Positions 1 to 12,843 of a stretch of 64,000 nucleotides of DNA are shown here, in pieces. Where the stretch lies: positions 61,721,501 through 61,785,500 of the forward strand of contig CM074862.1 in assembly GCA_037501455.1 (NCBI GenBank), written 5' to 3'. Numbering within the stretch: position 1 is the stretch's first letter; the number at the start of each line of letters is the position of its first letter. The position numbers and the translations under genes were made by a program. Under the pieces are notes generated by a model. The model was given only the letters and a program-made list of their open reading frames with translations. It did no database searches and was not told the origin of the DNA. This DNA is from Lantana camara. Its lineage: Eukaryota; Streptophyta; Magnoliopsida; Lamiales; Verbenaceae.

Positions 1-1086
1 TTCATTCGTTATCATGCATAATCAATCTTTTGTGCACAATCATACGATTCATAATCATACATATACACCTTCTTCCTCCGGTTGGTGGACAAGTTAGCTA
101 GACCTGACCACCGGTTCATACATAGGCACAATGAGGGTACATGAATCCCTCAAAGGCACTCGGCTCCCATTCCCCGCCAATCTCCTAGCGAGGTCCGGAG
201 TCGCCGTTAGTTTGGTGGAACTAGTACACGGGATCACCGTCGGCCCTCGCCTCCCCGGATCGCCACGTGCACTAAGTCCCGGGGCCCGTGTGGTTCATAA
301 TCATATCATGCATTCGCCAAAATCAGGTAGGAATTCATACATAAAAGGGTTCACGTTTAAAAATCATTTACTCGATTAAAAGACTCGATATACATATATT
401 ATAATTTTTGGCTTAAAACTTTTCAAGTAGGGATATATCGGGTCATCTTAACTAATAGAAGAGAAACCCACCTCGAAAATCACAAGAATTAGGCACAAGC
501 ACCTCAAGGCTCGCCCTCGTTTCCCACCGTACCCGAATCTGTGCAAAAGAGACAGTGTAAGACTCAAAATGACCACTTACGACGCACGGCAATGTTATGC
601 ATATGGTATGAAATGTATACAATTTATAATTCATGAAATGAATCCAAATAGACAATTAATTCAATTAATACATTTCATTCACAATGATTTCACGTTCATA
701 CGCTCCATAATTTATAAATCATATATATCACATTACGTAAAAACATATAACAATTCCATATTCAAGAACACAATTTTGTTGTCATAAAATAATTGAAATA
801 AGACAAATAATTCAATTTAAACATTTAATACACACCTTTACAATTCATCAAATTCATACAAATTCAAAACATAAAATATAATTTATAAAACATATATGTA
901 TACACTGAATATATATAAATATATATATATATATATATGTATATATAAGGATACTATATAAATATATATACATTACGTAACTATATATATATATATAATA
1001 CACTATTAATATATATACTTATTTATATAATATACAACCACTAACATGCATATACTATAATATATATATATACACACACACATACA

Positions 1087-1151
<65 letters not shown>

Positions 1152-2966
1152 ATGCATAACTATAATATATGAACATTCACACACCTTCATGCATGCATAA
1201 TACTAAAATTAATATATATATATTACATGAAACACACTCACGTAGCTCACGCATGCACACACAGATTACACATATATATGCACACACGCACAGATTATAT
1301 ATATATACATACACATATCACATATATATCCATATATACACACAGATATTATAGATATATGTATATACATAGATCACACACATATATATATATATACACA
1401 GATTACATATATACAATATACACACACATACAGATTTAATATACACTCATGCACACACATATTCTATATACTATATATACACACACGTACATATTTATAC
1501 ATGCACCACAATTTTGCAACAGCAGCACAACAACATCACGGCAGCAGCAGTTTCACACAACAACAACACAGCAACTTCAGTCCATATTTACAGCAGTAGC
1601 AGCGACATTCAGGGCAGGAAAAACAGAGCAAAACATAACAGCAGCAGAGCAGGCATACGCAGCAAATTAAGGGCTAAAATCAAGCATAGATTCATGCCAA
1701 AATACACAAGAAACAACAACAATTACCAAGGAAAACACGACAGATACAGAACAGACGCAGCAACAACGGATTTCCAGAAACAGAGGAGCAAATATTTCAG
1801 ATCTAATAAAGCTGTGATTAAATCACTCAAACACGGTTCATATATCATAAAGCATACCCCTAAGTTCATATAAGATCCATGAATTCAACAAGAACTAACA
1901 GGCAAGGTTTGAGCAGATTATCAAATCTCATATCCATACTGTTCACGAAATTGCTCCAAAATCCACAAAACTGAATCACGGCCAAATTCAATCGGTAGGA
2001 AAGGCTAAGAACAGAAACTAAACACATAACATACATTACCTGCAAGAAAGAAGTGAGGAAGAAGAAGATAGGGGCTGGTTTCTCACTCTCTCTGCCAAGA
2101 ACGAAGGAAATGGAGAAGAGCTTCAAATCGGCTGAATCCTGCTTCTGTGAACAGTGACGGGGCTGAGGTGATAGGTGGTCTGAAATGTGATGGAGTTGGT
2201 GTAATATGGTCAAGGTTAGGTGGATTTAGGTTAGGGTATGGGCTAAGTATTAATTTAACAGCTCGAGAGGGTACAATTTCAGCCGTGTCAAGTTTCGGTC
2301 GAATTTCGGAGGTTCAAACGGGGTTAGAAAAATATAAGGCTTGTTTCGTTCAACCCGAATTCTCGATATGAGTTCAACGAAGGTGACGAAACTCGAATCC
2401 GAGTTCCCTAGCTCAAGTTACGGCTTCCGGAATCAAAGGTGCGCTAAATGCCCTTTAATCGTCCATTTGGTCACGTAAAAGAATTTAAATCCGAAAACAC
2501 GTAAAACGAGATCGAAAATGAGCGTCGAGCATACACACGTAAACATAACTCACATAAGTTACACATATCAAAAATTCACAAAAATCGGAATTGAATTCGG
2601 ACACGAACGGCGCACGTTTCAAAGGCATTAAATAATTGTTCATAAAATTCAAATAATAGCCAATATTTTCGTTAAGTAATTCGGTAATTAAAATAATTAT
2701 ACAATTAATTTATAATGACACGTAATTAGAAAAATGATATTAATTAATGCATAATTAATATATAAACACATAATTAACATTAACGTAATAAAATAAAATT
2801 AATTAATCTAATTACGAAATTAAATAATTAAAACTAACGAAATTAAATAATTAAAATTAAATTAAATTTAAATAAATAACCAAATAATCACATAATTAAT
2901 TAATTTAAATTGCGCAATTAATACACATACGCCATACCTGTACGAACGAAAAATCGGGATGTTACA
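1..2966 (-). repeat. 3' LTR of element T (partial)
   Basis: Position 1 corresponds to 8339 in the 5' LTR, so about 657 bp of this LTR lie outside the window. In element sense it begins TGTAACATCCCG at 2966, right after the polypurine tract. It contains long AT/AC microsatellites (about 900-1500), a CAG/CAA-rich stretch (about 1510-1680) and an AT-rich stretch (about 2640-2900). The short reading frames inside it recur in the other LTR and show no recognisable domain; I treat them as chance. Confidence 0.95.
1089..1148. repeat. (AT)30 microsatellite in 3' LTR of T
   Basis: Uninterrupted AT dinucleotide run of about 30 units. The same site in the 5' LTR (9425-9456) has about 16 units, so this is the main length difference between two otherwise almost identical LTRs. 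Confidence 0.95.
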
Positions 2967-2984
2967 ACCTCTCCCCCTTAAAAA
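2967..2984 (-). other. Polypurine tract of T
   Basis: Minus-strand sequence AAGGGGGAGAGGT immediately precedes the TGTAAC start of the 3' LTR, with a T-rich run (TTTTT) just upstream. This is the expected place and composition for the plus-strand primer of a gypsy element. Confidence 0.9.
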
Positions 2985-3002
2985 GAATCCGTCCTCGGAT
3001 TC
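2985..3002 (-). other. Hairpin with AGGA loop between pol stop and polypurine tract
   Basis: In element sense GAATCCG-AGGA-CGGATTC forms a perfect 7-bp stem with a four-base loop. It begins within the pol stop codon and ends a few bases before the T-rich run and polypurine tract. Comparable hairpins with a different stem lie at the same place in A and E. The function is unknown. Confidence 0.7.
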
Positions 3003-3345
3003 ACTGTTCGTTCGGAAACAATTCTGGGTGAAACTTTCTCATCTTCTCCTCCGTTTCCCAAGTAGCCTCTTCGGTCTTATCACTCCTCCAAAGGACCTTA
3101 ACCAGTGGAATACGCCGATTCCTGAGTTCCTGAAATTTCCGATCCAATATCTTAATCGGTTTTTGTACGAAGGTAAGACTCGGTTCAAATTCCACTTCTT
3201 CAACCGGTAAAACCTCGGATTCATCTCTGTAATACTTTCGGAGTTGGGAAACGTGAAAGACATTATGAATCCCTGTCAAGCTCGGAGGTAAATCCAAACG
3301 ATAAGCTGTATCACCCACTCTCTCCAAAATCTCAAACGGTCCCAA
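3001..3345 (-). CDS. Integrase C-terminal and chromodomain-like tail of T pol, in shifted frame
   Basis: This frame continues the polyprotein of 3332-7465 after a frameshift. It contains the integrase C-terminal motif around [16 protein letters not shown], the usual FHVSQLRKY segment, then a chromodomain-like tail ending near the stop ([19 protein letters not shown]). Chromodomains of this type are thought to steer chromovirus integration toward heterochromatin. The true translation would join it to the upstream frame; a run of six G on the plus strand (3351-3356) marks the shift, and one base fewer in that run would make the frames continuous. It is either a real inactivating insertion or a homopolymer sequencing error. 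Confidence 0.85.
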   Translation of the reverse strand: MGPFEILERVGDTAYRLDLPPSLTGIHNVFHVSQLRKYYRDESEVLPVEEVEFEPSLTFVQKPIKILDRKFQELRNRRIPLVKVLWRSDKTEEATWETEEKMRKFHPELFPNEQ

Positions 3346-6300
3346 ATACCGGGGGGTTCAATTTCCCACCTCGACCAATTCTTGAGAATCCTTTACGTGG
3401 AGACGCTTTTAAGAAGACTCTATCTCCAACTTCGAATTCAAGGTTCTTCCTTCTTTGGTCGGCATAGCTCTTTTGTCGATCTTGAGCAGCTCTCATCCGT
3501 TGTCTAATTATTTGGACTTTATCTATTGCGTCCTGCACGGCCTTAGAAGGTTTATCCTTCTTTTCTCCTCTTTTCACTCCTTCTTGTTTAGTCCAATTCC
3601 ATTCTTCTAAGTCGAAGAACAACGGGGATCGACACTTTCTTCCATAAAGAGCTTCATACGGTGCCATCTCAATCGAGGCCTGATAGCTATTATTATAAGC
3701 GAACTCAATTAATGGTAACTGCTCATTCCACGAGCTCTGAAAATCCAAAGCACACGCCCTCAGCATATTCTCTAAATACTTAATCAACCTCTCTGATTGT
3801 CCATCGGTTTGAGGATGGAAAGCTGTGCTAAACTGAAGCCTTGATCCCAAATTCTTTTGAAGTTCTTGCCACAACCTCGAAGTAAACCTTGGATCTCGAT
3901 CTGACACAATACTAACCGGTACTCCATGAAGTCTCACAATCTCATCACAATACCTCTTGGCTAGTTTATTCACTTTGTCGGACATCCTGATGGCCAGAAA
4001 ATGAGCTGATTTGGTTAAACGATCCACGATTACCCAAATCCCATCAAATCCTCCTTTCACCTTTGGCAAACCCGTAACGAAGTCCATGGCAATCTGTTGC
4101 CATTTCCATTCTGGGATCGGTAAGGGTTGAAGTAGCCCTGATGGCTTCTGATGTTCCGCCTTCACCACTTGGCAGGTCATACAATGTCTCACGAAGTTGA
4201 TTACATCCCGTTTCAAACCATTCCACCAATAGAATTGTTTCAAGTCTTTATACATCTTGTTTCCTCCGGGATGTATTGAATACCCTGACCGATGGGCTTC
4301 TTCGAGTATACTCCTTTGCAACTCTTCCGGCACAACAACTCGATTCTTGAATCTCAGAAGTCCAGTATCATCAAACCCAAAAGGACCCTCTGAATCTGTT
4401 TGAGCCTTCTCTATTAACTTCTGAACTTCAGGATCAGTTCTCTGAGCATCAAACAATCTCTGTTGAAGATCTGGCTGAATCGAAATGTTCCGAATACAAG
4501 CCCTTAATTTGAATGACTCATCTTCCTTCTGAGTTTCCAACTCCAAACTTGCCACGTTAGCTTTCCTACTAAGTGCATCTGCGACCACGTTAGCTTTACC
4601 TGGATGGTATCGAATCGTGCACTCATAGTCTGCCAAAATTTCCATCCAACGCCTTTGTCTCTTGTTCAACTCCTTCTGAGAGAAAAGATATTGAAGACTC
4701 TTGTGGTCGGAAAATATCTCAAAAGAAACTCCATAAAGATAGTGCCTCCATTTACCCAGAGCAAAAATCACGGCTGCGAGTTCTAGATCATGAGTGGGAT
4801 AGTTTTGTTCATGATCCTTCAACTTCCTTGAGGCATAAGCAATTACTCTTCCATTCTGCATCAAAACACAACCCAAACCTTCCTTCGAGGCATCCGTATA
4901 AACCATGTATCCTTCTGTACCTTCAGGAAGTGTCAACACCGGTGCCGTTGTCAATTTCTCCTTCAAGAGTTGAAAACTAGCCTCACAAGCTTCATTCCAC
5001 TCAAACTTAGCCTCTTTCTTTGTCAGTCGGGTTAAAGGGCCAGCAATCTTCGAAAAATCCTGTACGAATCTCCGATAATAGCCTGCCAAACCCAAGAAAC
5101 TTCTTACCTCTGAGGCATTCTTTGGACTTTGCCACTGAGTAACTGTCTCAATCTTAGAAGGATCTACTTCCAGACCTTTACTCGAGACAATGTGGCCTAG
5201 AAAAGCTACCCGATCGATCCAGAATTCACACTTGCTAAACTTGGCAAACAATTGGTGCTCCCTCAAAGTGTTCAATACGATTCTCAGATGTCGAGCATGA
5301 TCCTTAGGAGTCCTCGAATAGACCAGAATGTCATCGATAAAGATCACCACAAATTTATCGAGGTAGGGACGAAAAATCCTGTGCATCATATCCATAAAAG
5401 CAGCTGGGGCATTAGTTAACCCAAAGGGCATCACTACAAACTCATAATGCCCATATCGAGTGTTAAATCCTGTCTTAGGAATATCCTCTTCTTTGATTTT
5501 CAGCTGATAGTATCCTTGTCTCAAGTCGAGTTTTGAATACACCCCCGAACCCTGCAACATGTCGAATAAATCCTCAATGTGGGGCAAAGGATACTTGTTC
5601 TTCACTGTCATCCGATTGAGTTCCCGATAATCTATACACATCCTGAAAGTTCCATCCTTCTTCTTAACAAAAAGAACTGGCGCACCCCAAGGTGAAGAAC
5701 TTGGCCGAATATATCCTATCTCAAGCAACTCTTCAATCTGAATCTTTAGTTCCTTCAATTCGGCCGGAGCCATCCGATATGGAGTCTTAGAAAACGGTTC
5801 GGATCCCGGATGTAGGTCTATCACGAATTCAATCTCACGATCCGGTGGCAAAGAATCCAAAGTCTCAGGAAACACATCAGCAAATTCCTTCACAACTTCG
5901 GTATCTTCTAACTTCACTTGATCTTTCGGCTTGTTGAGGAGATAAGCAATAAATCCCATGGATCCCTCTCTTATTAGTCTGTGAGCTTCTGTGAAAGACA
6001 AGAGAGGCACTGATTTTGAACCAACACCCACAACCAAATCATCTCCCAACATAACCTTCTTCGTAAAACAGTCCACCTTGGCCCGATACCGAAACAACCA
6101 ATCCATCCCAAGAATAACCCCATATCTTTTCATAGGCATAATAATCAGATCTGCAGGATAATCTTTCCCTTCCAAACTGATTGAACACTCCCGAACAATC
6201 TGATCTGTCTGAAGACTTCCACTGAGAGGAGAACTTACCAAATAACAAGTATGTAAACAAGTAACAGGCAAGCACAGAGTAGCAGCTAAATCACACGAAA

Positions 6301-7465
6301 TAAAAGAATGCGTCGCACCAGGATCAAAGAGTGCATGAATGTTCGTGGTATGAATGCATATAGTACCTTCCACCACGGCGGTAGGGTCGACCTCTGCATC
6401 CTGTTCCTCGCCCTCAAGGGCATATGCACGTGCCTGAATCATAGGTCTCGGTGCTCCCCTTTGAAATCCAGGGTTCTTTTTAGGACAAACGTCAGCCATG
6501 TGATCTCCCTTCCCACAAATAAGGTACAAACCCAATCTTCTTCGGCAGTTGTTATAGGAGTGGGTCGGTCCTCCACAATGAAGGCATGGAGGTACAGTGT
6601 GACGAAAATCAGTAGAATTAGGTGCTGCGGGTAGAGTCCTCGGGGCCTGTGGAGCTGATCCTCCCAATCGTAACTTCTTAATAGGAACCTTGTTCTGTGG
6701 AGCAGCATGTACCATCGGCCTCTTCCCAGAGCTCGATCCAGAATCTCGTCCCATAGGTGCCCTAAAAACTGTATCCTTCTTCTTGTACTCCTCCTCCTGT
6801 ACTAAGGCTCTTTGAACAGTATCAGCAAAAGACTCAAAGTTATGCCCGGCCTGACCATGCCTCAAATCCTGCCTCAACCCTGCAATAAACTTTTTGGCCT
6901 TCCTCTTCTCATCCCGGGTGATGTGTGGAGCATACTTCCCGAGCCTATTAAAAGCAGCAATATACTGGGCCACAGTACGGTTGCCCTGTTTCAGATCCAT
7001 AAACTCCTGCTCCTTCCTCTCTCGAACTACTTCGGGTACCATATAATCTCTGAACTCCCTCTTGAAGATCTCCCAAGTTACGTCCTCTCCATCGACTTCC
7101 AATCTCTCTTTCGTTCTCTCCCACCAATCATAAGCCTCGCCATCCAACTGAAAGATAGCAAACTGAGCCCTCTCATGTGTAGTAAACTGTCTGATCTCGA
7201 AAATCCTCTCCAATCGAGTAAGCCATCCCTCTGCTACAGCATCATCTAAAGAACCCGAAAACCGAGGGGGGTTATAGCTCAGAAATACCCCATGAGAATC
7301 CCTGTGGTTCGGCTGAGGTGCTAACTGTTCTGCCGGCGGTGGTGGTGCTTGAGCTCTCCGTTGCTCAACATAGTTATACACGGCTTCCATAAAATTCTCC
7401 ATATTCATTGGAGGTGGTGGTGGCTGCGGTGATGGAGACCTGTGTCTATCTCTCCTTGGCGGCAT
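3332..7465 (-). CDS. gag-pol: Gag-pol polyprotein of gypsy chromovirus T (one terminal frameshift)
   Basis: About 1377 residues from the ATG at 7465 ([11 protein letters not shown]); the open frame extends upstream through a TTG, but this ATG matches the gag start of elements D and H. Gag spans about residues 1-330, with an intact CCHC knuckle near 290 ([14 protein letters not shown]) and a second knuckle near 320 whose first Cys is replaced by Tyr. Aspartic protease DPGATHS lies near 380, RT with FIDD near 710, RNase H with YTDAS near 855, and integrase follows with its HHCC zinc site and the catalytic residues in DFVTGLP, SDRDPRF and TDGQSER (about 1095-1225). The product would form virus-like particles, copy RNA into DNA and insert it. 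The frame is open until a +1 shift in a G run at 3351-3356; the tail continues in 3001-3345. Apart from this shift and the knuckle change it looks functional. Confidence 0.95.
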   Translation of the reverse strand: MPPRRDRHRSPSPQPPPPPMNMENFMEAVYNYVEQRRAQAPPPPAEQLAPQPNHRDSHGVFLSYNPPRFSGSLDDAVAEGWLTRLERIFEIRQFTTHERAQFAIFQLDGEAYDWWERTKERLEVDGEDVTWEIFKREFRDYMVPEVVRERKEQEFMDLKQGNRTVAQYIAAFNRLGKYAPHITRDEKRKAKKFIAGLRQDLRHGQAGHNFESFADTVQRALVQEEEYKKKDTVFRAPMGRDSGSSSGKRPMVHAAPQNKVPIKKLRLGGSAPQAPRTLPAAPNSTDFRHTVPPCLHCGGPTHSYNNCRRRLGLYLICGKGDHMADVCPKKNPGFQRGAPRPMIQARAYALEGEEQDAEVDPTAVVEGTICIHTTNIHALFDPGATHSFISCDLAATLCLPVTCLHTCYLVSSPLSGSLQTDQIVRECSISLEGKDYPADLIIMPMKRYGVILGMDWLFRYRAKVDCFTKKVMLGDDLVVGVGSKSVPLLSFTEAHRLIREGSMGFIAYLLNKPKDQVKLEDTEVVKEFADVFPETLDSLPPDREIEFVIDLHPGSEPFSKTPYRMAPAELKELKIQIEELLEIGYIRPSSSPWGAPVLFVKKKDGTFRMCIDYRELNRMTVKNKYPLPHIEDLFDMLQGSGVYSKLDLRQGYYQLKIKEEDIPKTGFNTRYGHYEFVVMPFGLTNAPAAFMDMMHRIFRPYLDKFVVIFIDDILVYSRTPKDHARHLRIVLNTLREHQLFAKFSKCEFWIDRVAFLGHIVSSKGLEVDPSKIETVTQWQSPKNASEVRSFLGLAGYYRRFVQDFSKIAGPLTRLTKKEAKFEWNEACEASFQLLKEKLTTAPVLTLPEGTEGYMVYTDASKEGLGCVLMQNGRVIAYASRKLKDHEQNYPTHDLELAAVIFALGKWRHYLYGVSFEIFSDHKSLQYLFSQKELNKRQRRWMEILADYECTIRYHPGKANVVADALSRKANVASLELETQKEDESFKLRACIRNISIQPDLQQRLFDAQRTDPEVQKLIEKAQTDSEGPFGFDDTGLLRFKNRVVVPEELQRSILEEAHRSGYSIHPGGNKMYKDLKQFYWWNGLKRDVINFVRHCMTCQVVKAEHQKPSGLLQPLPIPEWKWQQIAMDFVTGLPKVKGGFDGIWVIVDRLTKSAHFLAIRMSDKVNKLAKRYCDEIVRLHGVPVSIVSDRDPRFTSRLWQELQKNLGSRLQFSTAFHPQTDGQSERLIKYLENMLRACALDFQSSWNEQLPLIEFAYNNSYQASIEMAPYEALYGRKCRSPLFFDLEEWNWTKQEGVKRGEKKDKPSKAVQDAIDKVQIIRQRMRAAQDRQKSYADQRRKNLEFEVGDRVFLKASPRKGFSRIGRGGKLNPPVFGTV

Positions 7466-7660
7466 CCTGTCCAAGAATCATCAAAATGCATGCCATTTTT
7501 AATTCATGCATGAAGTGCGAATGATTCAAACAAAGTCAAGAGTTGGAGCACATAATCACATAAGAAATGCATACGCAACACGTTGACAAGTTGTTCCTAA
7601 AAGAGCCGTACGACCTAAACTGACTCGACCCGACACGAGAGCCAGGGTTTTGCAACCTCA

Positions 7661-7673
7661 GGCTCTGATACCA
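7661..7673 (-). other. Primer-binding site (initiator tRNA-Met) of T
   Basis: Minus-strand TGGTATCAGAGCC, complementary to the 3' end of plant initiator tRNA-Met, lies 8 nt inside the 5' LTR end. It primes minus-strand DNA synthesis. Confidence 0.93.
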
Positions 7674-7681
7674 CTTAAGGA

Positions 7682-9422
7682 TGTAGCACCCGAGCGTAAG
7701 GTACCACATCCCCCGCACCGAGACCCGACCCGCATATGAAATGGAAGTCCATACACGTGCCGAATCACGGCGAACGGGGACACAACACACACGCTAAGCT
7801 AGGCGGGAGCTAACCCTTAAACCAATCAAGCACCAACAGAGATATAATCAGAGTCAAAATGATAAATACGCGGAAGCATAATCATAAGTCATAAGTCATA
7901 ATCAACGTGGCCACACGGCCTACAAAACAAGTACGCCCGAATTCATAACAATTCATATCATATAGTAGAGTATGACAAAATAAGGTATGTAGTGAGTGCT
8001 AAGTACAAATGCAAGACCTAGACGACTCGTATTCCCGCCTAGCACTCCAAAACCTGCATAACACAACTGAAAACAACACGGGTTCAGTCTATAGGAGACT
8101 GGTGGGTATAAAACGGGGGCATAATATATAAATATCGCGAAATTTAAACATATTCATGCAAGTAGTAATCCCGACGAAGTTTTTAGAATAATTTCCCAAG
8201 TGGGTGAAAACAAAGAAAGACATCTTCGGGATTACCACAATCATTTTCATTCATAAAGGCATTCATAGCCCTGGCGAGGGGCGTGCATTATCTCCAACCA
8301 ACACCTCGTGTAATCATAATCATTATTCATAATCAATATTCATTCGTTATCATGCATAATCAATCTTTTGTGCACAATCATACGATTCATAATCATACAT
8401 ATACACCTTCTTCCTCCGGTTGGTGGACAAGTTAGCTAGACCTGACCACCGGTTCATACATAGGCACAATGAGGGTACATGAATCCCTCAAAGGCACTCG
8501 GCTCCCATTCCCCGCCAATCTCCTAGCGAGGTCCGGAGTCGCCGTTAGTTTGGTGGAACTAGTACACGGGATCACCGTCGGCCCTCGCCTCCCCGGATCG
8601 CCACGTGCACTAAGTCCCGGGGCCCGTGTGGTTCATAATCATATCATGCATTCGCCAAAATCAGGTAGGAATTCATACATAAAAGGGTTCACGTTTAAAA
8701 ATCATTTACTCGATTAAAAGACTCGATATACATATATTATAATTTTTGGCTTAAAACTTTTCAAGTAGGGATATATCGGGTCATCTTAACTAATAGAAGA
8801 GAAACCCACCTCGAAAATCACAAGAATTAGGCACAAGCACCTCAAGGCTCGCCCTCATTTCCCACCGTACCCGAATCTGTGCAAAAGAGACAGTGTAAGA
8901 CTCAAAATGACCACTTACGACGCACGGCAATGTTATGCATATGGTATGAAATGTATACAATTTATAATTCATGAAATGAATCCAAATAGACAATTAATTC
9001 AATTAATACATTTCATTCACAATGATTTCACGTTCATACGCTCCATAATTTATAAATCATATATATCACATTACGTAAAAACATATAACAATTCCATATT
9101 CAAGAACACAATTTTGTTGTCATAAAATAATTGAAATAAGACAAATAATTCAATTTAAACATTTAATACACACCTTTACAATTCATCAAATTCATACAAA
9201 TTCAAAACATAAAATATAATTTATAAAACATATATGTATACACTGAATATATATAAATATATATATATATATATGTATATATAAGGATACTATATAAATA
9301 TATATACATTACGTAACTATATATATATATATAATACACTATTAATATATATACTTATTTATATAATATACAACCACTAACATGCATATACTATAATATA
9401 TATATATACACACACACATACA

Positions 9423-9459
<37 letters not shown>

Positions 9460-11276
9460 ATGCATAACTATAATATATGAACATTCACACACCTTCATGC
9501 ATGCATAATACTAAAATTAATATATATATATTACATGAAACACACTCACGTAGCTCACGCATGCACACACAGATTACACATATATATGCACACACGCACA
9601 GATTATATATATATATATACACAGATCACATATATATCCATATATACACACAGATATTATAGATATATGTATATACATAGATCACACACATATATATATA
9701 TATATACACAGATTACATATATACAATATACACACACATACAGATTTAATATACACTCATGCACACACATATTCTATATACTATATATACACACACGTAC
9801 ATATTTATACATGCACCACAATTTTGCAACAGCAGCACAACAACATCACGGCAGCAGCAGTTTCACACAACAACAACACAGCAACTTCAGTCCATATTTA
9901 CAGCAGTAGCAGCGACATTCAGGGCAGGAAAAACAGAGCAAAACATAACAGCAGCAGAGCAGGCATACGCAGCAAATTAAGGGCTAAAATCAAGCATAGA
10001 TTCATGCCAAAATACACAAGAAACAACAACAATTACCAAGGAAAACACGACAGATACAGAACAGACGCAGCAACAACGGATTTCCAGAAACAGAGGAGCA
10101 AATATTTCAGATCTAATAAAGCTGTGATTAAATCACTCAAACACGGTTCATATATCATAAAGCATACCCCTAAGTTCATATAAGATCCATGAATTCAACA
10201 AGAACTAACAGGCAAGGTTTGAGCAGATTATCAAATCTCATATCCATACTGTTCACGAAATTGCTCCAAAATCCACAAAACTGAATCACGGCCAAATTCA
10301 ATCGGTAGGAAAGGCTAAGAACAGAAACTAAACACATAACATACATTACCTGCAAGAAAGAAGTGAGGAAGAAGAAGATAGGGGCTGGTTTCTCACTCTC
10401 TCTGCCAAGAACGAAGGAAATGGAGAAGAGCTTCAAATCGGCTGAATCCTGCTTCTGTGAACAGTGGCGGGGCTGAGGTGATAGGTGGTCTGAAATGTGA
10501 TGGAGTTGGTGTAATATGGTCAAGGTTAGGTGGATTTAGGTTAGGGTATGGGCTAAGTATTAATTTAACAGCTCGAGAGGGTACAATTTCAGCCATGTCA
10601 AGTTTCGGTCGAATTTCGGAGGTTCAAACGGGGTTAGAAAAATATAAGGCTTGTTTCGTTCAACCCGAATTCTCGATATGAGTTCAGCGAAGGTGACGAA
10701 ACTCGAATCCGAGTTCCCTAGCTCAAGTTACGGCTTCCGGAATCAAAGGTGCGCTAAATGCCCTTTAATCGTCCATTTGGTCACGTAAAAGAATTTAAAT
10801 CCGAAAACACGTAAAACGAGATCGAAAATGAGCGTCGAGCATACACACGTAAACATAACTCACATAAGTTACACATATCAAAAATTCACAAAAATCGGAA
10901 TTGAATTCGGACACGAACGGCGCACGTTTCAAAGGCATTAAATAATTGTTCATAAAATTCAAATAATAGCCAATATTTTCGTTAAGTAATTCGGTAATTA
11001 AAATAATTATACAATTAATTTATAATGACACGTAATTAGAAAAATGATATTAATTAATGCATAATTAATATATAAACACATAATTAACATTAACGTAATA
11101 AAATAAAATTAATTAATCTAATTACGAAATTAAATAATTAAAACTAACGAAATTAAATAATTAAAATTAAATTAAATTTAAATAAATAACCAAATAATCA
11201 CGTAATTAATTAATTTAAATTGCGCAATTAATACACATACGCCATACCTGTACGAACGAAAAATCGGGATGTTACA
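7682..11276 (-). repeat. 5' LTR of element T, complete (3595 bp)
   Basis: Ends are TG...CA in element sense: starts TGTAACATCCCG at 11276 and ends GGGTGCTACA at 7682. It carries a CAGGTATG box near its start (11243-11250), a donor-like TTGCAG|GTAATG site about 930 bp in (10348-10349), an AG|GTGGGTTTC box near 8800, a GC-rich block (about 8408-8626), a TGCAG|GTT site at 8052-8053 and the conserved terminal block at 7682-7760. Unlike the other gypsy LTRs here it has no palindrome cluster; the corresponding part holds CAG/CAA-rich sequence (about 9820-9980). Confidence 0.95.
9425..9456. repeat. (AT)16 microsatellite in 5' LTR of T
   Basis: Counterpart of the AT run at 1089-1148, about half its length. 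Confidence 0.95.
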
Positions 11277-11755
11277 GTTTCTCTCCTCTTTTCTTCTCTT
11301 CTCTTGGACCGATCAAAATGGGGAAAGAGAAAGATATTTTCAGCCTTTAAGGCCGAAACGGGTCGGTTAAGCGAGTAGGGTCAGACGTTATCTGATCCGT
11401 TGGGATCGAATTTTAAAAACAGTAGGGCAATCAAATGGCGTTAGAAAAATAAAAGGTTAATTCCATTGAATCCGAATCATCGAAACAAACTCAATAACAA
11501 GGTTGGAATTCGAATTTAAGTTCTTGAGCTCAAGGTAGCCACGAAGGCTAAAACATCCTAATCATAATTAGGTCCCTAATTTCAAATATTAGATGATTGA
11601 GTCCAAGTACATTTAATTAAATTCTAATGCGCATATAATTAGAATAAAATACAAATTGACACGTAAGGTATGCGAATCCACTTAAATCATGAAATTACAG
11701 AATTAAACTCTCTCGTGACGTCATACCTGGCTCGTCGGAGAAACAGGGTATCACA
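11277..11755 (-). repeat. LTR fragment F, split by insertion of T
   Basis: In element sense an LTR start, TGTGATACCCTG, lies at 11755 with a CAGGTATG box about 30 bp inside, as in the other gypsy LTRs. The sequence runs to a purine-rich stretch at 11277 where T is inserted; the rest of F lies left of the window. It has no coding content. Confidence 0.75.
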
Positions 11756-11900
11756 TATAGGGTTAGAATCCACCTAGCCAGAAGGGTCTTTTCTTTGTCA
11801 CCCGTTCACTATAGGTCCCTTGATGTATGGACTACCCATTTCATGCGTGGAGTAGACTTATGGTGCAGGGGATGTAGTGTATATCATTACGGGTGCTACA
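11756..11900 (+). repeat. LTR fragment G (3' terminal part)
   Basis: The order of blocks (CCTAGCC, TCACCCGTTC, a GTGCAGGGGATGTAG block, then GGGTGCTACA at 11900) matches the plus-strand 3' LTR end of E at 60290-60423. It is cut on the left by LTR F, and what follows is not a recognisable PBS, so it is either a solo LTR or a decayed element end. Confidence 0.65.
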
Positions 11901-11964
11901 TCCTGAGAAGCGAGCCTCTTACCTAAATTAGACCCGCAACTCGAATCGTGACCTGAAGAGAAAG

Positions 11965-12645
11965 ATGGAGGCTTCAACCGTAGCTTTGGCCCTCAACTTG
12001 TACCATCTTCTTGGTTGCTTTGGCCCACGTGCTCACATTAGTGTCCTGGAGTGCCACTTGAAAATCCACCCGGAGCTCATGAAGAAAGTGACGGGCTTTA
12101 AGTTTGTCCTTATCGGTGATGTGGGTGGCATACGGTGCGAACCTCTCAAACTCCAATACGTATTCCTTCACCATCTAATTCCCTTGCTTTAACTTGGAAA
12201 ACTCTTGGAATCGGTGCTCTTGTGCACTTTAAGGAATGTATTTCTCATGAAACTCTTGCATAAAAGTCTCCCAGTTGAATTCTTCCCCGGGCCTCTCCAA
12301 CCTCGAGCAGACTCCCTTAAGCCAATTGGCCGTTTGCCCTTAGTTAAACGGGCGGTACAAACGACCTTCTCTACAAATCTCCCAAATTCCATTAATCTTT
12401 GATAATCACTCATACGCTTTAATATCATCCCCTTCAAACCACTTCGGAGGGTTATTGTTTCGAAATTCCCGATACACAGCGGAAATGGCACCCTCTTGTC
12501 CTTCGACAGGAGGCGTTTGATGCCTAATATTCTATTGTAACTGATTAAGAAGGGCCTAAGCTATGTTCTCCGCATTCATTGATGGTTGCGAAAGTGGATT
12601 CTCTTGATCAGGTGAAACCTCATGGTCACGACGTCTCAGAGGCAT
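11965..12645 (-). pseudogene. Decayed gag of gypsy element H
   Basis: On the minus strand a gag start (MPLRRRDHE) lies at 12645, right after a TTTCAG|G junction. The frame soon meets stop codons TAG, TAG and TGA at places where related elements have Gln, Gln and Trp. Further on, the peptide VKEYVLEFERFAPYATHITDKDK at 11974-12174 is clear Gag homology. Between them are frameshifts. No protease or RT follows; element G interrupts. All three early stops can be explained by C-to-T or G-to-A changes in CHG contexts. Not functional. Confidence 0.8.
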
Positions 12646-12668
12646 CCTGAAAACCACAAACAAGGCAA

Positions 12669-12843
12669 ATATCGACGCATATGGTTTAGTAAATGTTGAT
12701 GAAGCGAATAATACACTTGAGGTACATAAGTGAAAGAGACAAACAAGCCCATATTCCTACGTCGTACGACTTAGACAGACTCACACAACACTAGAGCTCA
12801 AGTTTTGCAACCTCGAGCTCTGATACCACTTAAGGATGTACTA
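12669..12843 (-). other. Leader, PBS and LTR edge of element H
   Basis: Contains a minus-strand PBS TGGTATCAGAGCTC (12815-12828) and, 8 nt further, the last 7 bp of the 5' LTR of H (12837-12843), which is cut by insertion of D at 12844. Near gag there is an ATGCGTCGATAT box (12669-12680) shared with D, E and A. The rest of this LTR should lie beyond the right edge of the window. Confidence 0.75.

Larger units (their letters stand above)
1..11276 (-). mobile_element. Element T: young Ty3/gypsy chromovirus (Tekay/Del-like), left end cut by window
   Basis: Read on the minus strand the order is 5' LTR (7682-11276), PBS (7661-7673), gag-pol (7465 down to 3001), polypurine tract (2967-2984) and 3' LTR (2966 down to the window edge). 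Gag, protease, RT, RNase H, integrase and a chromodomain-like tail occur in the order typical of plant chromoviruses; the roughly 3.6 kb LTR and tRNA-Met primer site fit the Tekay/Del clade. Over the roughly 2.9 kb that can be compared, the LTRs differ by about five substitutions seen by eye, plus microsatellite length, so the insertion is recent. It lies inside older LTR F; the right flank is GTTTC and the left flank is outside the window. Clade name is inferred from domain order and LTR size, not from a tree. Confidence 0.93.

Noticed and set aside
1169..1873. Short frames with Ile/Tyr/His/Thr or Gln-rich peptides in the T LTR
   Set aside because: They are translations of AT/AC microsatellites and CAG/CAA repeats, and they vary with repeat length between the two LTRs.
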